From: Dyadobacter chenwenxiniae
Lineage (GTDB): Bacteria > Bacteroidota > Bacteroidia > Cytophagales > Spirosomataceae
DNA: 64,000 nt
Direction: 5' to 3'
Assembly (NCBI RefSeq): GCF_022869785.1
Contig: NZ_CP094997.1
Span: forward strand, 1,054,001-1,118,000
The notes beneath the pieces are model-generated. The model did not search any database, was not told the DNA's origin, and saw only the letters and a list, made by a program, of their open reading frames with translations. A program made the position numbers and the translations under genes. Every line of letters begins with the position of its first letter. Within the stretch, counting starts at the first letter, position 1. Below are positions 1 through 10,000 of this stretch, piece after piece.

Positions 1-107
1 CTTGCGCGCTAAAGTATCCATGCTAAGTCCAACTTTCCTGAAACATACGGTCAGTTAGCTCAGTCTATGAAAAACCTGCATCAAGATGATAGCTATTGCT
101 GTTAAAT

Positions 108-596
108 TCAGCGGAACGAGTGAAGGCCTACTTTGTTTCCCTCGCTGTCGATGAACACAGCAAAAAAGCCATTTTCAGGATCAATCTCAGTTTTTTGAGT
201 TACAACTTTTCCTCCATTCACCTGAACCTTATCCAGCACCAACTGTAAATCTTCCCCTCCGTTTAGATAAATGAGTGTGCCAAAATCAGAGGGCTTATAG
301 CCGGGTCCATGGATCAGCGCGACATTGACAGAGCCGTTTTCACCAGAGAAGAGGCCCATTTTCGTCCCTTGCATATCAAGCTGCTCAATGTTTACGTCAA
401 GTATTGACTGATAGAATTCAACAGCTCTGGGAAAAGAGTCTGTCGGGATTTCGACGATCGAAACTAAGTTTTTCATGTTTTTTGTTGTTTCCGGGATAGA
501 TTGAGAATCAGAGGCCTGTGAACCTGACTTGTCTTGGTGCGAACAGGCGGAACTTGTAATAGCGGCGACAAGTAGGGTTGCAATGAGCTGCTTCAT
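108..596 (-). CDS. VOC-fold (glyoxalase-like) lipoprotein
   Basis: The first 18 residues from the ATG at 596 form a lipoprotein signal ending in a lipobox (S-S-A-C18), so I prefer this start to the one 8 codons upstream. After a Ser/Gln-rich linker, residues from about 42 on resemble a single VOC domain: an opening strand with the V-x-I-P-T-D pattern, then A-V-x-F-Y, and a closing F-x-D-x-E-G-N-K-V-G-L-H segment typical of glyoxalase/bleomycin-resistance proteins. Such proteins often bind a metal and a small substrate as dimers; the substrate here is unknown. A lipid-anchored VOC protein is uncommon, since most are cytoplasmic. It lies convergent to nothing and is followed upstream by an AraC gene on the same strand. 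Confidence 0.8.
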   Translation of the reverse strand: MKQLIATLLVAAITSSACSHQDKSGSQASDSQSIPETTKNMKNLVSIVEIPTDSFPRAVEFYQSILDVNIEQLDMQGTKMGLFSGENGSVNVALIHGPGYKPSDFGTLIYLNGGEDLQLVLDKVQVNGGKVVTQKTEIDPENGFFAVFIDSEGNKVGLHSFR

Positions 597-662
597 GTCT
601 GTTAATTTGTGATGCAGCAAATGTACCAGCAGCTGCGCACTTGCAATTGTAAAATTGCGACA

Positions 663-1484
663 CTATCCCACCGAGTAAAGAAGTGTTGAAAGAGCCATCG
701 TATCGTCGGCTAGAAAACGGCCAGGGCTGGTGCCTGTCAATTCTTTGAAATCCTTTATGAAATGCGCCTGATCATAATAGTCATGATCGTACGCAATCTG
801 GATCAAATCGCCCGATTGACGAGAAAGCAGCGTTTTTAACACAGCTTGTAAACGGATCACCTTTCCCAATTGTTTAGGACTGATGCCGATCTGACGTGTA
901 AATAACCGTTCGAGTTTTCGCCTTCTTGATAAGTCGTTTTTAAGTATCGCATTAATTGCCGTGCTGCCGTTGGCTAGCAGCAACGCTTCGATGGTCGATT
1001 CTACGATTCTGTTTCTGCTAGCGCTGTCATTGATTCGTTCCAATAGAAATGCTTCAATCAACGCTATTCTATCCTGAGTATTGGCAGCATTGATGATTTG
1101 CTTCGAAATGTAAGCGGCCGTTTCATCACCAAAAAGCAACTCGATTGGCGTTTCCGTATTGGCAAGGTTTACGATGGACGTTTGCACGAAATTCGCAAAG
1201 CCATATGGGTAAAATCGTACCGCAAAGCAGTTGACTTGCCCGGTTGGCTGGATATAGTAAGGCTCTGTTATCTGTCCCAGGACCATGGAGCGTGGTTGGA
1301 TAACAAATTCGGTTTCTGAGACAAACCGCCTTACATCATCACCAAGAATAAAAAACAATTCAATGCACCCGTCTGGCAAAACGCGCTGCTTTTGTGTCGC
1401 ATTATCCACCAGTCCCTCTAACGTCCAATAGCATTTAACGAAGGAGGCGAGGTCGGCAGAAGGAGAGTAGGTTTCGTAATTCAC
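663..1484 (-). CDS. AraC family transcriptional regulator, DUF6597-type N-terminus
   Basis: A 273-residue regulator. The N-terminal half has the pattern of the DUF6597 sensor domain (Y-x-P-x-x-x-L, then C-Y-W-x-L-E and V-L-P-D-G-C-I-E-L), and the C-terminal hundred residues form an AraC double helix-turn-helix, with R-R-K-L-E-R-L-F in the first unit and D-Y-Y-D-Q-A-H-F-I-K-D-F followed by G-T-S-P-G-R-F in the second. The start codon is GTG. The second AraC of this window at 28770-29618 has the same architecture. The ligand is not known. It sits 66 nt upstream of the VOC lipoprotein on the same strand and may control it. Confidence 0.88.
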   Translation of the reverse strand: MNYETYSPSADLASFVKCYWTLEGLVDNATQKQRVLPDGCIELFFILGDDVRRFVSETEFVIQPRSMVLGQITEPYYIQPTGQVNCFAVRFYPYGFANFVQTSIVNLANTETPIELLFGDETAAYISKQIINAANTQDRIALIEAFLLERINDSASRNRIVESTIEALLLANGSTAINAILKNDLSRRRKLERLFTRQIGISPKQLGKVIRLQAVLKTLLSRQSGDLIQIAYDHDYYDQAHFIKDFKELTGTSPGRFLADDTMALSTLLYSVG

Positions 1485-1655
1485 TTTATTTAAAAATGCA
1501 GTTAATATATCAAAATGAATTTAAGGTGTTGATCTAATATTGCTTTTATGGAAGCGGAATCAACCGTATGAGTGTGACCAGCTACCATTCCTTTTTCAAT
1601 ATACTTGGTAAATACCTTATCAAACAGCGACTCAAAATATGATATCTTAGTACCC

Positions 1656-1934
1656 ATGAATGAGTCTACTCGTAAGGCGATCCAAAAAGATTTATGGCGG
1701 TTTATGATTATTGGAAGTTTCCTATTTTCCATATTTTGTGTTTTAGTAAAAGGCAATGTTCCAACTGAAAGACTACCATTTCGATATTATATGTTAGCCG
1801 GTGCAGCATCTCTTGTAGTGGAAGCAATTCTTTATTTTACAATCAGGAACTGGTCTGAGCGTAGCAAAACTTGGGTTATCTGGTTAATAGTTTTTCTCTG
1901 GCTAGGAGTCTGCTTGTTGCATGGAAGGGTATGA
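1656..1934 (+). CDS. Small three-helix membrane protein, unknown function
   Basis: From the ATG at 1656 this is a 92-residue protein with a short charged N-terminus and three hydrophobic stretches (about residues 14-31, 41-60 and 72-88), which suggests an inner-membrane protein. An upstream in-frame start at 1605 would add 17 polar residues and seems less likely. I do not recognise the family. The opposite strand holds an open frame over the same bases, but the clean membrane-protein pattern favours this strand. Its end overlaps a second small open frame that begins at 1921. Confidence 0.6.
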   Translation: MNESTRKAIQKDLWRFMIIGSFLFSIFCVLVKGNVPTERLPFRYYMLAGAASLVVEAILYFTIRNWSERSKTWVIWLIVFLWLGVCLLHGRV

Positions 1935-2100
1935 GATCGAGATTGGCTTACTAAATCGGCTTATCTCATTTGACGCCGGATTATATACTCATTTACAATG
2001 GCAGCAGGCTTATACGCTAAAATCTCGTGAATTGAGCCGATTGGAAGACAGCCCAACCAATGAAATTTATCATGGCCATTTCAATATGATAAGTTGGTAA
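1921..2100 (+). CDS. Possible 59-residue small protein overlapping the previous gene
   Basis: An ATG at 1921 opens a 59-residue frame that overlaps the end of the membrane gene by 14 nt, in a different frame, and ends at TAA 2098-2100. The predicted protein starts MEGYEIEIGLLNRL and has a normal mix of residues, with Y, W, L and charged residues and no low complexity. The tight overlap is typical of translationally coupled genes. I do not recognise it and there is no homology evidence; it could be a chance open frame. Confidence 0.4.
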   Translation: MEGYEIEIGLLNRLISFDAGLYTHLQWQQAYTLKSRELSRLEDSPTNEIYHGHFNMISW

Positions 2101-2246
2101 AAGTTCTTGCCCGTATTATCACATTTCGCATTTGGTTTAATGAGCGCTTTTGTAAGATAGTTGTTATAGGCAATCCCTAAAAACAACTTTTACATTTCGT
2201 TAACCTTCTTTTACCGGTCCTTAACAGGCGCCAGGATAATAACTTT

Positions 2247-2254
2247 TAGTTTTG
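2247..2254 (+). promoter_or_regulatory. Bacteroidota -7 promoter element (TAGTTTTG)
   Basis: This octamer fits the TAnnTTTG -7 consensus of Bacteroidota and lies 60 nt before the ATG of the serine hydrolase. No clear TTG -33 element is seen at the expected distance, so it is a candidate only. Confidence 0.5.
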
Positions 2255-2256
2255 CG

Positions 2257-2286
2257 GCCACCGCAGTGGCGGACCACCGCAGTGGT
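2257..2286 (+). repeat. Two tandem small hairpins in the serine hydrolase leader
   Basis: Two copies of CCACCGCAGTGG stand 4 nt apart. Each can fold into a 5-bp stem with loop CGCA: GCCAC/GTGGC at 2257-2270 and ACCAC/GTGGT at 2273-2286. The outermost pair differs in the two copies (G-C versus A-T) yet keeps pairing. They fall just after the candidate -7 element, so they would lie at the very 5' end of the transcript. Confidence 0.55.
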
Positions 2287-2313
2287 TGAAATCCATTCCC
2301 ACCAAAACTATCC

Positions 2314-4053
2314 ATGAAAAACCAACGCTTTTTTCTGATTCTTTCCTTTCTATTCGTTGTATTTCACGTCCAGGCGGATGATCTGGATGATTTTATCCGG
2401 AGCCAAATGCAGAAGCGGGGCATTCCCGGCTTGTCCCTGGCTATCATTCAGGACGGAAAAATCCTGAAGGCTCAGTCATATGGATTTATTGATAAGGATG
2501 GAAAGGTGCCTGTCACGACGAACACCTTGTTTCAGGCAGGCTCGGTTAGTAAATCTGTTGCGGCTATGGGCGCTCTGTATCTTGTTGAACATAATAAACT
2601 TTCTCTGGATGAGGATGTTAACGTAAAACTAAAAAGTTGGAAAGTTCCTGATAATGAATTTACAAACGACAAAAAGGTTACACTGCGCGGGATACTCAGT
2701 CATACTGCCGGTCTGACAGTGCACGGATTCCCGGGCTACGCTGTGGGCGGGAAGATCCCTTCGGTCGTTCAGATTCTGGATGGGACAGCCCCGTCGAATA
2801 CATCACCGGTTCGCGTAGCCTTTGTTCCGGGCTCCCGTTGGAAGTATTCAGGTGGCGGTTATACCGTCATGCAACAACTGATGGTGGATGTGACGGGCGC
2901 TGTTTTTTCGGAATTCATGAAAAGCAATGTGCTTTCGCCACTTGGTATGAAAAATAGCACCTACCAACAACCCTTACCCGCGGAACTGGCCAAATTGACG
3001 GCAACCGGTCACTACAACAATCGAAGATTAGTGGAAGGTCGCTGGCACATTTATCCTGAGATGGCAGCAGCGGGATTGTGGACTACGCCGTCCGATCTGG
3101 CCCGGTTCGCGATTAGTATTCAGAATGCCTATGCCGGAAAATCAGGAAGTGTTTTATCCCAGTCCATGACCCGCCAAATGTTGACAGATCAGAAAAACAG
3201 GGATGGATTGGGTGTTTTTTTGCAGGGTGACAGTACTACGCTCCGCTTCGGCCACAATGGGCGCGACGAGGGTTTTGATGCGTTACTTACCGCTAGTGTG
3301 GACAAAGGACAAGGCATTGTGATCATGATCAATGCGAATGATAACTCGCATATGATGGGCAGGATTGTTGATTTTATCGCTGACTATTACCACTGGAAGG
3401 GATTTCCTGTAAAGACTAAGCCGGCCGCGGTGGATGTGGATTCCAAAACTTTAAAGGCTTTCGAAGGTCGGTATGAATTGTTTAATAATCGAATTGTCAC
3501 TTTTGAGGCTGAGAATCAGAGACTTTTTACCTTGGAAGATGGTTTTGTTGATGAAGAATTTGTGCCCGTCGCTAATAATAAGTTTACATCGACTGACCGC
3601 AATGTTTCTGTGATCTTCAATCCCGACGCTAATGGAAATGTGACTGGCTTCACGCTTAAAGACGATGATCAAGGCTATCAGCGAAAGGTTCCACGTATTG
3701 GGCCGCTTGCCGATGCCCATAAAACCAATGCTGATCCTGATCCGTCACGCACACCCAAAATCATGGTGGCTTTGCAGGCTATGGTAAAAGGTGGTAAAAT
3801 GTTAGAAGAAGCATCGGGCCTCACTTTGGGAGCCAAACGCGATTTTGCAGGAGGAATGCGCGAGCCGGAAACTTTGAAATCATTAACTTTTATTCACTCA
3901 GAAAACGTCGCAGGACGGGGAATTCAACGCCATGAAAGCGACGTAAGCGAAATAGTAACTTACCAATTGAAGTCCAATCAGCCGGACACCTATATACTCG
4001 TCCATCTGACCTCCGACGGCTTGGTTACGGATTGCGATCTCGTTGAAAAATAA
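2314..4053 (+). CDS. Exported serine hydrolase, class C beta-lactamase / penicillin-binding fold
   Basis: A cleavable signal peptide covers about residues 1-21. The catalytic domain (about 24-370) carries the three signatures of the family: S-V-S-K at 77-80 (nucleophile S77, base K80), Y178-S-G as the second motif, and a G-H314-N-G third motif in place of the K-T-G of true beta-lactamases. This combination is typical of the beta-lactamase-related peptidases and esterases rather than of antibiotic-resistance enzymes. The last 200 residues form an extra C-terminal region with beta-rich character and no motif I recognise. The protein probably acts in the periplasm on a peptide or ester; the substrate is unknown. 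It appears to be transcribed alone. Confidence 0.88.
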   Translation: MKNQRFFLILSFLFVVFHVQADDLDDFIRSQMQKRGIPGLSLAIIQDGKILKAQSYGFIDKDGKVPVTTNTLFQAGSVSKSVAAMGALYLVEHNKLSLDEDVNVKLKSWKVPDNEFTNDKKVTLRGILSHTAGLTVHGFPGYAVGGKIPSVVQILDGTAPSNTSPVRVAFVPGSRWKYSGGGYTVMQQLMVDVTGAVFSEFMKSNVLSPLGMKNSTYQQPLPAELAKLTATGHYNNRRLVEGRWHIYPEMAAAGLWTTPSDLARFAISIQNAYAGKSGSVLSQSMTRQMLTDQKNRDGLGVFLQGDSTTLRFGHNGRDEGFDALLTASVDKGQGIVIMINANDNSHMMGRIVDFIADYYHWKGFPVKTKPAAVDVDSKTLKAFEGRYELFNNRIVTFEAENQRLFTLEDGFVDEEFVPVANNKFTSTDRNVSVIFNPDANGNVTGFTLKDDDQGYQRKVPRIGPLADAHKTNADPDPSRTPKIMVALQAMVKGGKMLEEASGLTLGAKRDFAGGMREPETLKSLTFIHSENVAGRGIQRHESDVSEIVTYQLKSNQPDTYILVHLTSDGLVTDCDLVEK

Positions 4054-4163
4054 TAGCTATATGAAGCAAATTATGCAGGTACTTCGTTGCCGGCAATAAT
4101 GTTTTCCCGATGCTGCTTTCCGCTAATTACTTGTTAATGTGGTTTTACTTTAAATTAAAAAAG

Positions 4164-5267
4164 ATGAAAAAATTATTTGTGTTTAGTCCGGTTGTCCTCC
4201 TGGTATTCTTTCTGCTAAATTCATTTGTGATAAAAGAAAAGAATGCAAAAAGGAAACCAATAAAAGAAGCTAAATCATCGGCGATTACCAACATCATTTT
4301 CAAATCAACTGATGGCGGACAAACCTGGCAGGACATTAGCGAAGGACTGCCCGTGAAATTGCAGAAAGAAGGTATACGGGGAGATGGTTTCTTTGCAAAT
4401 GACCGTGGGCTCTATTTACGTGCTGGAAATGGGGTTTATCACAGTGAACCAAATGCCACAACTGCTTTCTGGACAAAAGAAATTTTCCCTGGTGATCAAC
4501 GTAACATTGTCCCTGGCAAGAATGGGATACTTGCATATAATATCAGGGGTCAATTTCTAAAAAAAATAAACGGAACGAGTGATTGGTCGCCCATGTATAC
4601 GAATTTTCAAGAGCAAGCCGTACGCTTAGACAGCACGAAAGATTGGATGTACAAGACTTATAAAGAGAGAGAAGTACGCACCGTTTTTGAAACTGCCGGA
4701 GGCACAGTGCTCATTGGCTCCAGCAACAGCCTTTTTAGATCCACTAACAAGGGAAAAACCTGGAAACAACTGCATGTTGGAAACGGTAGAATGAGATTGG
4801 TAGAGTCAAACGGCGTACTCCTGACTACCAGCAAAGATGGAATATTAAGATCGATCGATGATGGTCAAAACTGGGATCGCGTGATTAGTGAAGGGGGGCT
4901 TGGCGTCGCTGTGGAACGTATTGATGGAGGATTTGCCGCCATAGTAAACAACCCGACAACTCAAAGAAATAGCATACACATTTCAATGGATAGCGGAAAA
5001 ACCTGGAATACCATAGGCGAAGACCTACAACCTTCCAGGGCTAGTTTATTAATGAAAGAAATAGGCGTACTTAAATCTTTGTCGGAGATTTTATCAATCA
5101 AACAAATGGGTAATTATTTAATTTGTGGCCGCACAGATGGCATATTCCGGTCATCTGATATGGGCAAAACATGGACAAAACTGTTAATTCCTGCGGTAGA
5201 AAATTTTGGCTTCAACTTATCTGTTTCTGGCAACGTGATGTATGTCATGCCAAATAAAGGATGTTGA
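4164..5267 (+). CDS. Exported Asp-box (BNR/sialidase-like) beta-propeller protein
   Basis: The ATG at 4164 gives an N-terminal signal or anchor with a hydrophobic stretch at about residues 5-22; the frame is open for 18 codons further upstream but those look like leader sequence. Five Asp-box motifs of the form S-x-D-x-G-x-x-W are visible (STDGGQTW, STNKGKTW, SIDDGQNW, SMDSGKTW, SSDMGKTW), which mark a beta-propeller as in sialidases and photosystem assembly factor Ycf48. No sialidase catalytic Arg triad or FRIP motif is seen, so an enzymatic role is not supported. The protein is probably periplasmic or on the surface. It lies 110 nt downstream of the serine hydrolase and may share its transcript. 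Confidence 0.75.
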   Translation: MKKLFVFSPVVLLVFFLLNSFVIKEKNAKRKPIKEAKSSAITNIIFKSTDGGQTWQDISEGLPVKLQKEGIRGDGFFANDRGLYLRAGNGVYHSEPNATTAFWTKEIFPGDQRNIVPGKNGILAYNIRGQFLKKINGTSDWSPMYTNFQEQAVRLDSTKDWMYKTYKEREVRTVFETAGGTVLIGSSNSLFRSTNKGKTWKQLHVGNGRMRLVESNGVLLTTSKDGILRSIDDGQNWDRVISEGGLGVAVERIDGGFAAIVNNPTTQRNSIHISMDSGKTWNTIGEDLQPSRASLLMKEIGVLKSLSEILSIKQMGNYLICGRTDGIFRSSDMGKTWTKLLIPAVENFGFNLSVSGNVMYVMPNKGC

Positions 5268-5461
5268 AAAACTCCAGACTCAGAAATAATGTGTATCGCT
5301 GATAGTAAAATCATTTATCATTACCAAGGTTGCATATGCTGTTCTGGTCATGTAACTGTTTCGGGCGACGTTAAACGCCTTATGAAAGTCGTAGCAAGGA
5401 GGGCTCGGAAACCTGCCTTGGAATAAGTACGCGTCGTTTCACCGATGAATGAATGAATATT

Positions 5462-6121
5462 TTACGCTGGCTGGGGAATGATTCTTAGATATGGCTTTAA
5501 CGTTTTCCAGCCTTCAGGGTATTTTTCTTTTGCTTCTGCATCCGAGACAGCGGGTACAATGATTACTTCGTCGCCGTCATTCCAGTTTACGGGCGTGGCT
5601 ACGCGATGTTGGGCAGTGAGCTGCATGGAATCCAGCACGCGAAGGATTTCGTGGAAGTTCCTCCCGGTGGTCATTGGGTAGGTGAGGTTCAGCTTGATTT
5701 TTTTGTCCGGGCCGACTATAAAAACCGAGCGTACAGTCTGATTAGTCATCGCTGTCCGGCCTTCCGACGTGCCCGGTTCTTCGGCAGGCAGCATATCGTA
5801 AAGTTTGGCAATCGACAAGTCCGGGTCGCCGATCATCGGATAATTTACTGCGTAGCCCTGCGTTTCCTCAATGTCTTTTTCCCATTTGAAATGACTTTCT
5901 ACCGGGTCTACGCTCAATCCGATCACTTTGCAGTTCCTTCGTTCAAACTCGGGCGCAAGTTTGGCCATATAACCAAGCTCGGTGGTGCAAACGGGTGTAA
6001 AATCCTTGGGGTGAGAGAAAAGAATGGCCCAGCTGTTTCCCATCCATTCGTGAAACCGGATCGGTCCCTGGGTGGTGTCGGCCTGGAAATCGGGAGCAGT
6101 GTCGTTTAATCTGAGGCTCAT
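5462..6121 (-). CDS. 1-Cys peroxiredoxin (Prx6 type)
   Basis: The 219-residue length and sequence fit the Prx6 group of thiol peroxidases, which reduce hydrogen peroxide and organic hydroperoxides in the cytoplasm. The catalytic motif P-V-C-T-T-E-L places the peroxidatic cysteine at C45, with T42 and a later Arg completing the usual site. The remaining cysteine (in R-R-N-C-K) is not in the resolving-cysteine position, which agrees with a 1-Cys mechanism needing an external thiol. The C-terminal extension with V-N-W-N-D-G-D-E-V is characteristic of this group. The gene stands alone, 150 nt from the response regulator gene on the same strand. Confidence 0.93.
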   Translation of the reverse strand: MSLRLNDTAPDFQADTTQGPIRFHEWMGNSWAILFSHPKDFTPVCTTELGYMAKLAPEFERRNCKVIGLSVDPVESHFKWEKDIEETQGYAVNYPMIGDPDLSIAKLYDMLPAEEPGTSEGRTAMTNQTVRSVFIVGPDKKIKLNLTYPMTTGRNFHEILRVLDSMQLTAQHRVATPVNWNDGDEVIIVPAVSDAEAKEKYPEGWKTLKPYLRIIPQPA

Positions 6122-6270
6122 AATATAATGTCGGAAAAAGTTTATGTATGGATCAGCGCCATAACTTACCCAAAGGTGGATAAGGCTTGGAGATCGGTCA
6201 AAAAATTGGGATGAACGACGCTAAAAAGGGACGAAACAGCAGAAGTTTGTGAAAGGGGTGGTGAAGGCAA

Positions 6271-7011
6271 TTATCCGTGTCTGATGCCCAGCGTGCTCAG
6301 GAGCTCGTCGCGATACGATTTGCCGATCGGAATCTTGATGCCGTGCACCGAAATTTCATTTGGGAAAATGTCGTCGATCAGATTTACATTGACTGAAAAA
6401 CGGCGGTGGACGCGGACGAAGGCCGCTGGGTCGAGCTGTTCAATGAAATCGGTGATCGTGGAGCGCACCATGATCTTTTTCTGCGAAGTGAGGTGAAGCA
6501 GCACGTAATTGGCCTCACTTTCGAGGTAAAGAAGTTCGTCGAAAAATATTTTTCTGAACACGTAGCCATCTTTTACGAACATGAAATTTCTGATCGGCAC
6601 GGATGGCATTTTTGCCGGACCAGCGCCCATTTTGCTTCCCGAGAAATTATTGAATGCAATCTCGATCGCGGCATACAGTTCCTCTTTCGTGAATGGCTTT
6701 ACAATGTAGGCATGAGGCTTCACCCTTTTTGCGCGGTCAATGGTTTCGATATCACTGTTTGCGGTCAGGAATATGAAAGGCAGCTTGTAGGATTCGTTCA
6801 GCTTTTCGGCAACGTCAAGACCGTCTTTTCGGCCAGCCAGCTGAATGTCCAGCAGCAAGAGGTCCGGCATGTCATTTTCAATTAGTTCGATCGCTTCGGT
6901 GTAGTTGATCGCCGGGCCGCAATGCGAATATCCCAACTCGTCGAGCGTGTGGAGGATCGTTCTGGCGATGACGAGCTCATCTTCTACTACACCTATTTTT
7001 AAAACGCTCAT
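6271..7011 (-). CDS. LytTR family response regulator
   Basis: Residues 1-120 form a receiver domain with acidic pocket E10-D11, phosphoacceptor D55 (in L-L-L-D-I-Q), a conserved T in F-L-T-A and K in V-K-P-F. Residues about 145-243 form a LytTR DNA-binding domain (Y-L-E-S-E-A-N-Y-V, then F-V-R-V-H-R-R-F-S-V-N). It begins 6 nt after the stop of the propeller histidine kinase gene, so the two are surely co-transcribed and form a two-component pair. Targets are not evident from the sequence. Confidence 0.95.
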   Translation of the reverse strand: MSVLKIGVVEDELVIARTILHTLDELGYSHCGPAINYTEAIELIENDMPDLLLLDIQLAGRKDGLDVAEKLNESYKLPFIFLTANSDIETIDRAKRVKPHAYIVKPFTKEELYAAIEIAFNNFSGSKMGAGPAKMPSVPIRNFMFVKDGYVFRKIFFDELLYLESEANYVLLHLTSQKKIMVRSTITDFIEQLDPAAFVRVHRRFSVNVNLIDDIFPNEISVHGIKIPIGKSYRDELLSTLGIRHG

Positions 7012-7017
7012 GAGTAG

Positions 7018-10000
7018 TTAATCCTGGGTTTTTCTGACTTCGCGGTTCGTAAAATTAATCGTAAAAACGGCACCATTCAGCGTTTGATACTGAACTTTTC
7101 CGCCAATCTGCCTGCTGAGATCTTTAATTAGCTGTAAGCCAAGCGTGGGTGCACTAGTCAGGCTAAAATCCTCTGGCAGGCCCGGGCCATTGTCGGAGTA
7201 GCGCAGCTGATATCTGCCTTCGTCCAGCTCCGTAATTTCCAGCCCGATCATTCCGATTTCTACATTGCTGAATGCATATTTGAAAGAATTGGACAGTAAT
7301 TCATTAAGGATCAATCCGATAGGGACAGCCGAGTCAATGTCTAAATGGAGCTCAGGAACGTGGATTGAAATCGTGACATCTTTTTGTTTTTGGAAAACAC
7401 TTTTCACCTGTCGGCACAGGTCACCGATAAACTGTTTCAGATTAATCGTACTCAGGTTTTCAAGCTGGTAGAGGTTCTGATGGATCAATGCAATGCTCCG
7501 TACGCGGTTGCGGCCTTCCTGCAATGCGGTCCTGGCAGTGTCGTCGGTCAAAGTTTTGCTTTGCAGTTCAAGCAGCCCTGAAATGACCTGCAAGTTGTTT
7601 TTAACCCGGTGGTGGATCTCTTTCATCAATACATCCTTTTCCATCAAAAGGGCCGATTGCTCGGAAACGGACTGTTTTAGCTGCATCGTACGCTCATTCA
7701 CGATTTCTTCAAGTTTCCTTTTTTCCCAGGCCAGTTGTTTCAAACGGAGCCTGATGATCAGGAAAACGCCCATTGTGAACAGCACTAAAATTAGCAGTAT
7801 AAACCACCATTGCAGATAAACGGGTTTGAGCACCGTTATCGGAATGCTCAATTCCATCCTGTTCCAGGCTCCTTCACGGTTTTGCGCCTTGATGCGAAGC
7901 GTAAATTGGCCATGAGGTAAGCCGCTGATCCTGATTGAGTTCTCATTAATATAATTCCAGTCGCCATCAAAACCATCAATTTTATAGGCATAGCGATGTC
8001 CCTCATTTTTGGTAAAATCGAGTAACTGAAAGTCAACCGTTAAAAATTTGTCGCTCGGTGCCAACGTAATTTTCCGGGTTTTCAGTAGCTCGGCAGTTTT
8101 GTTGACCAATGTATTTTTTGAACCAATGAACTGACTAAACGAAATGATCCTGAATGGTACGTCCAACGTGCTGCTATCTGTCCTGAAATCGCTTGGGTTG
8201 AAGGCATTGACGCCATTTAATCCTCCAAAAAACAATCGGCCATCGTCCGCTTTGAAAGAGGATGTTCGGTTAAATTCATTGTGTGAAATGCCGTCGGCTG
8301 TGGTGTACGTACTCACCTGGAATGTCTTACGGTTAAACCGAATCAGGCCATAATCGGAGCTGATCCACAAGTTCCCAAACTCATCCGGCTCGATCCGGTA
8401 CAACACATCGGACGGCAGGCCAGCCGTAATGTTGAACTGCCGGGAAGTGTTGGCTTTAAGGTCCCAACGAAAAAGTCCCTCGCCATTGGTAGCCAACCAA
8501 AAGATCCCGTCGCGGTCGCGGTATGCATCCAGAAGGCTTAATGTGTTTAAAAATGGGGATTGGAGCTTGGCTATTGACCAATTGCTGTTATCGGCCGTCG
8601 GCTTTCTACTTTCGGAAATTGTTTGAAATTTGTATAAACCATTCTCGGCCACTGCCCACAACATACCATCATTGTCCCTGAAAAACCGGTAGACAAATTT
8701 AGCATTAGCACCCGGCGTATTCCTTGTTGGCAGGGAATCGAAACGCTTGGTGTTCGAGTTGAAGATGGAAAAACCTTCGGTTCTTCCCATAAGTAACAGG
8801 CTGTCATTCAACGAAAACATCGACCATATTTCGGAACCCAGGCCAGCCGGATAGGGCTTCGCCTTATTGGTTTCAATGTCGTACCTGAATAATGTATATC
8901 CGCCGCTGTAAAGCGCCGATCGGTGTTTGACGAGCGAATAGTGGATTTCCTGGTGTTGTAATGCCCGCATTTTATTTGCCTGCTGCGTAAATGTATGTGA
9001 CCAGATGTTGGCCGCCACATTCCCGGCCCGGTCTGCATAAATGCCGCGTGCCTGGCTATTTGGCTGAATATTTTGCTGGCTACCGGAGAAATAAGGTTTG
9101 AACCGGTTCTTGTTCAGCTTTACCTGGATGACGCCGAGGGAAGTACAAACCCAGATATTTCCAAGTGAATCGGGGAAAAGCTGGTATACAAACAGGTTTT
9201 CAAAGCCTTTGAGCTCCGACCGGTCTACCACGCGGAGAAATGCATTTTTGTTCCATATAAAAAGCGCATCGGTAGGGATATAAAATGCCGTAGCGTCTCC
9301 GCCGGACGCCACCTGAAACCAGTACCGGCTTTTCACCGGCCCAAGATTGTACTCGGACGGATCGGCAATCGTTTCAAGTTTACCATGCTTTGAGAGCTTG
9401 TCAATGGCAAAGTTATCTGGATTCTCTGCCGTGTTGTAGGTAAGCAAAAGCTCATTTTTATGAGTAAAGCCAATTGGTAATGAGCGCAATACATTGTGTT
9501 GGCGAAAGGCCGTCACCCCATTGTCGGTAACGAGGTACTGAATTTCCTGGTTGTTTAGTTTTAAAAGCGCTTTTCCGGCCGTGAATGTACAATTCGGGCC
9601 CGACACCCGGTAGTCATATTCCATACCGTTCGCTTTCCAATCCTTCATTTCAAAACGGAGCCTGAAACCTGTTTTTGACGAGTATTTCCAATATCGAAAG
9701 GGTGATACGGTGAGGATGCTGACTTCGCCGGTGCCGTCATTCGCCACCCAGTATACGTCCTTCTCTTTGAATGGTAAGTTTGGAAATGCGGCCGTCAGCG
9801 TTTGAATGCGCTGCGTAGTAGCGTCCATGATATCCACTTTTCCGTTTGCAATAAGCTGGAACCCACTGCTTCCGTACAGAATAAAAAACCTGTTCGCGTC
9901 GTCTTTGGCGAGCTGGACTACCTTATTTTCCTGCAACCTGTCACGTTGCCGGGTAAATAACAGCGAATGCTGGCCGTCGTAGCGGTTCAGTCCGTTGCGG

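Noticed and set aside
1..21. Possible start of a minus-strand gene leaving the left edge (ATG at 21, M-D-T-L-A-R-K)
   Set aside because: Only seven codons are inside the window, too little to support a gene.
1502..1756. 84-residue minus-strand frame opposite the small membrane gene
   Set aside because: The plus-strand product has three clear membrane helices; this frame has no pattern and starts far from any promoter.
5114..5314. Possible truncation of the Asp-box protein at its C-terminus
   Set aside because: The protein ends soon after its fifth Asp-box, and dropping one base would extend it by a few residues only, so there is no good evidence of a break.
5478..6109. Plus-strand frames opposite the peroxiredoxin gene
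   Set aside because: The minus strand encodes a complete peroxiredoxin with its catalytic motif, so these are antisense shadows.
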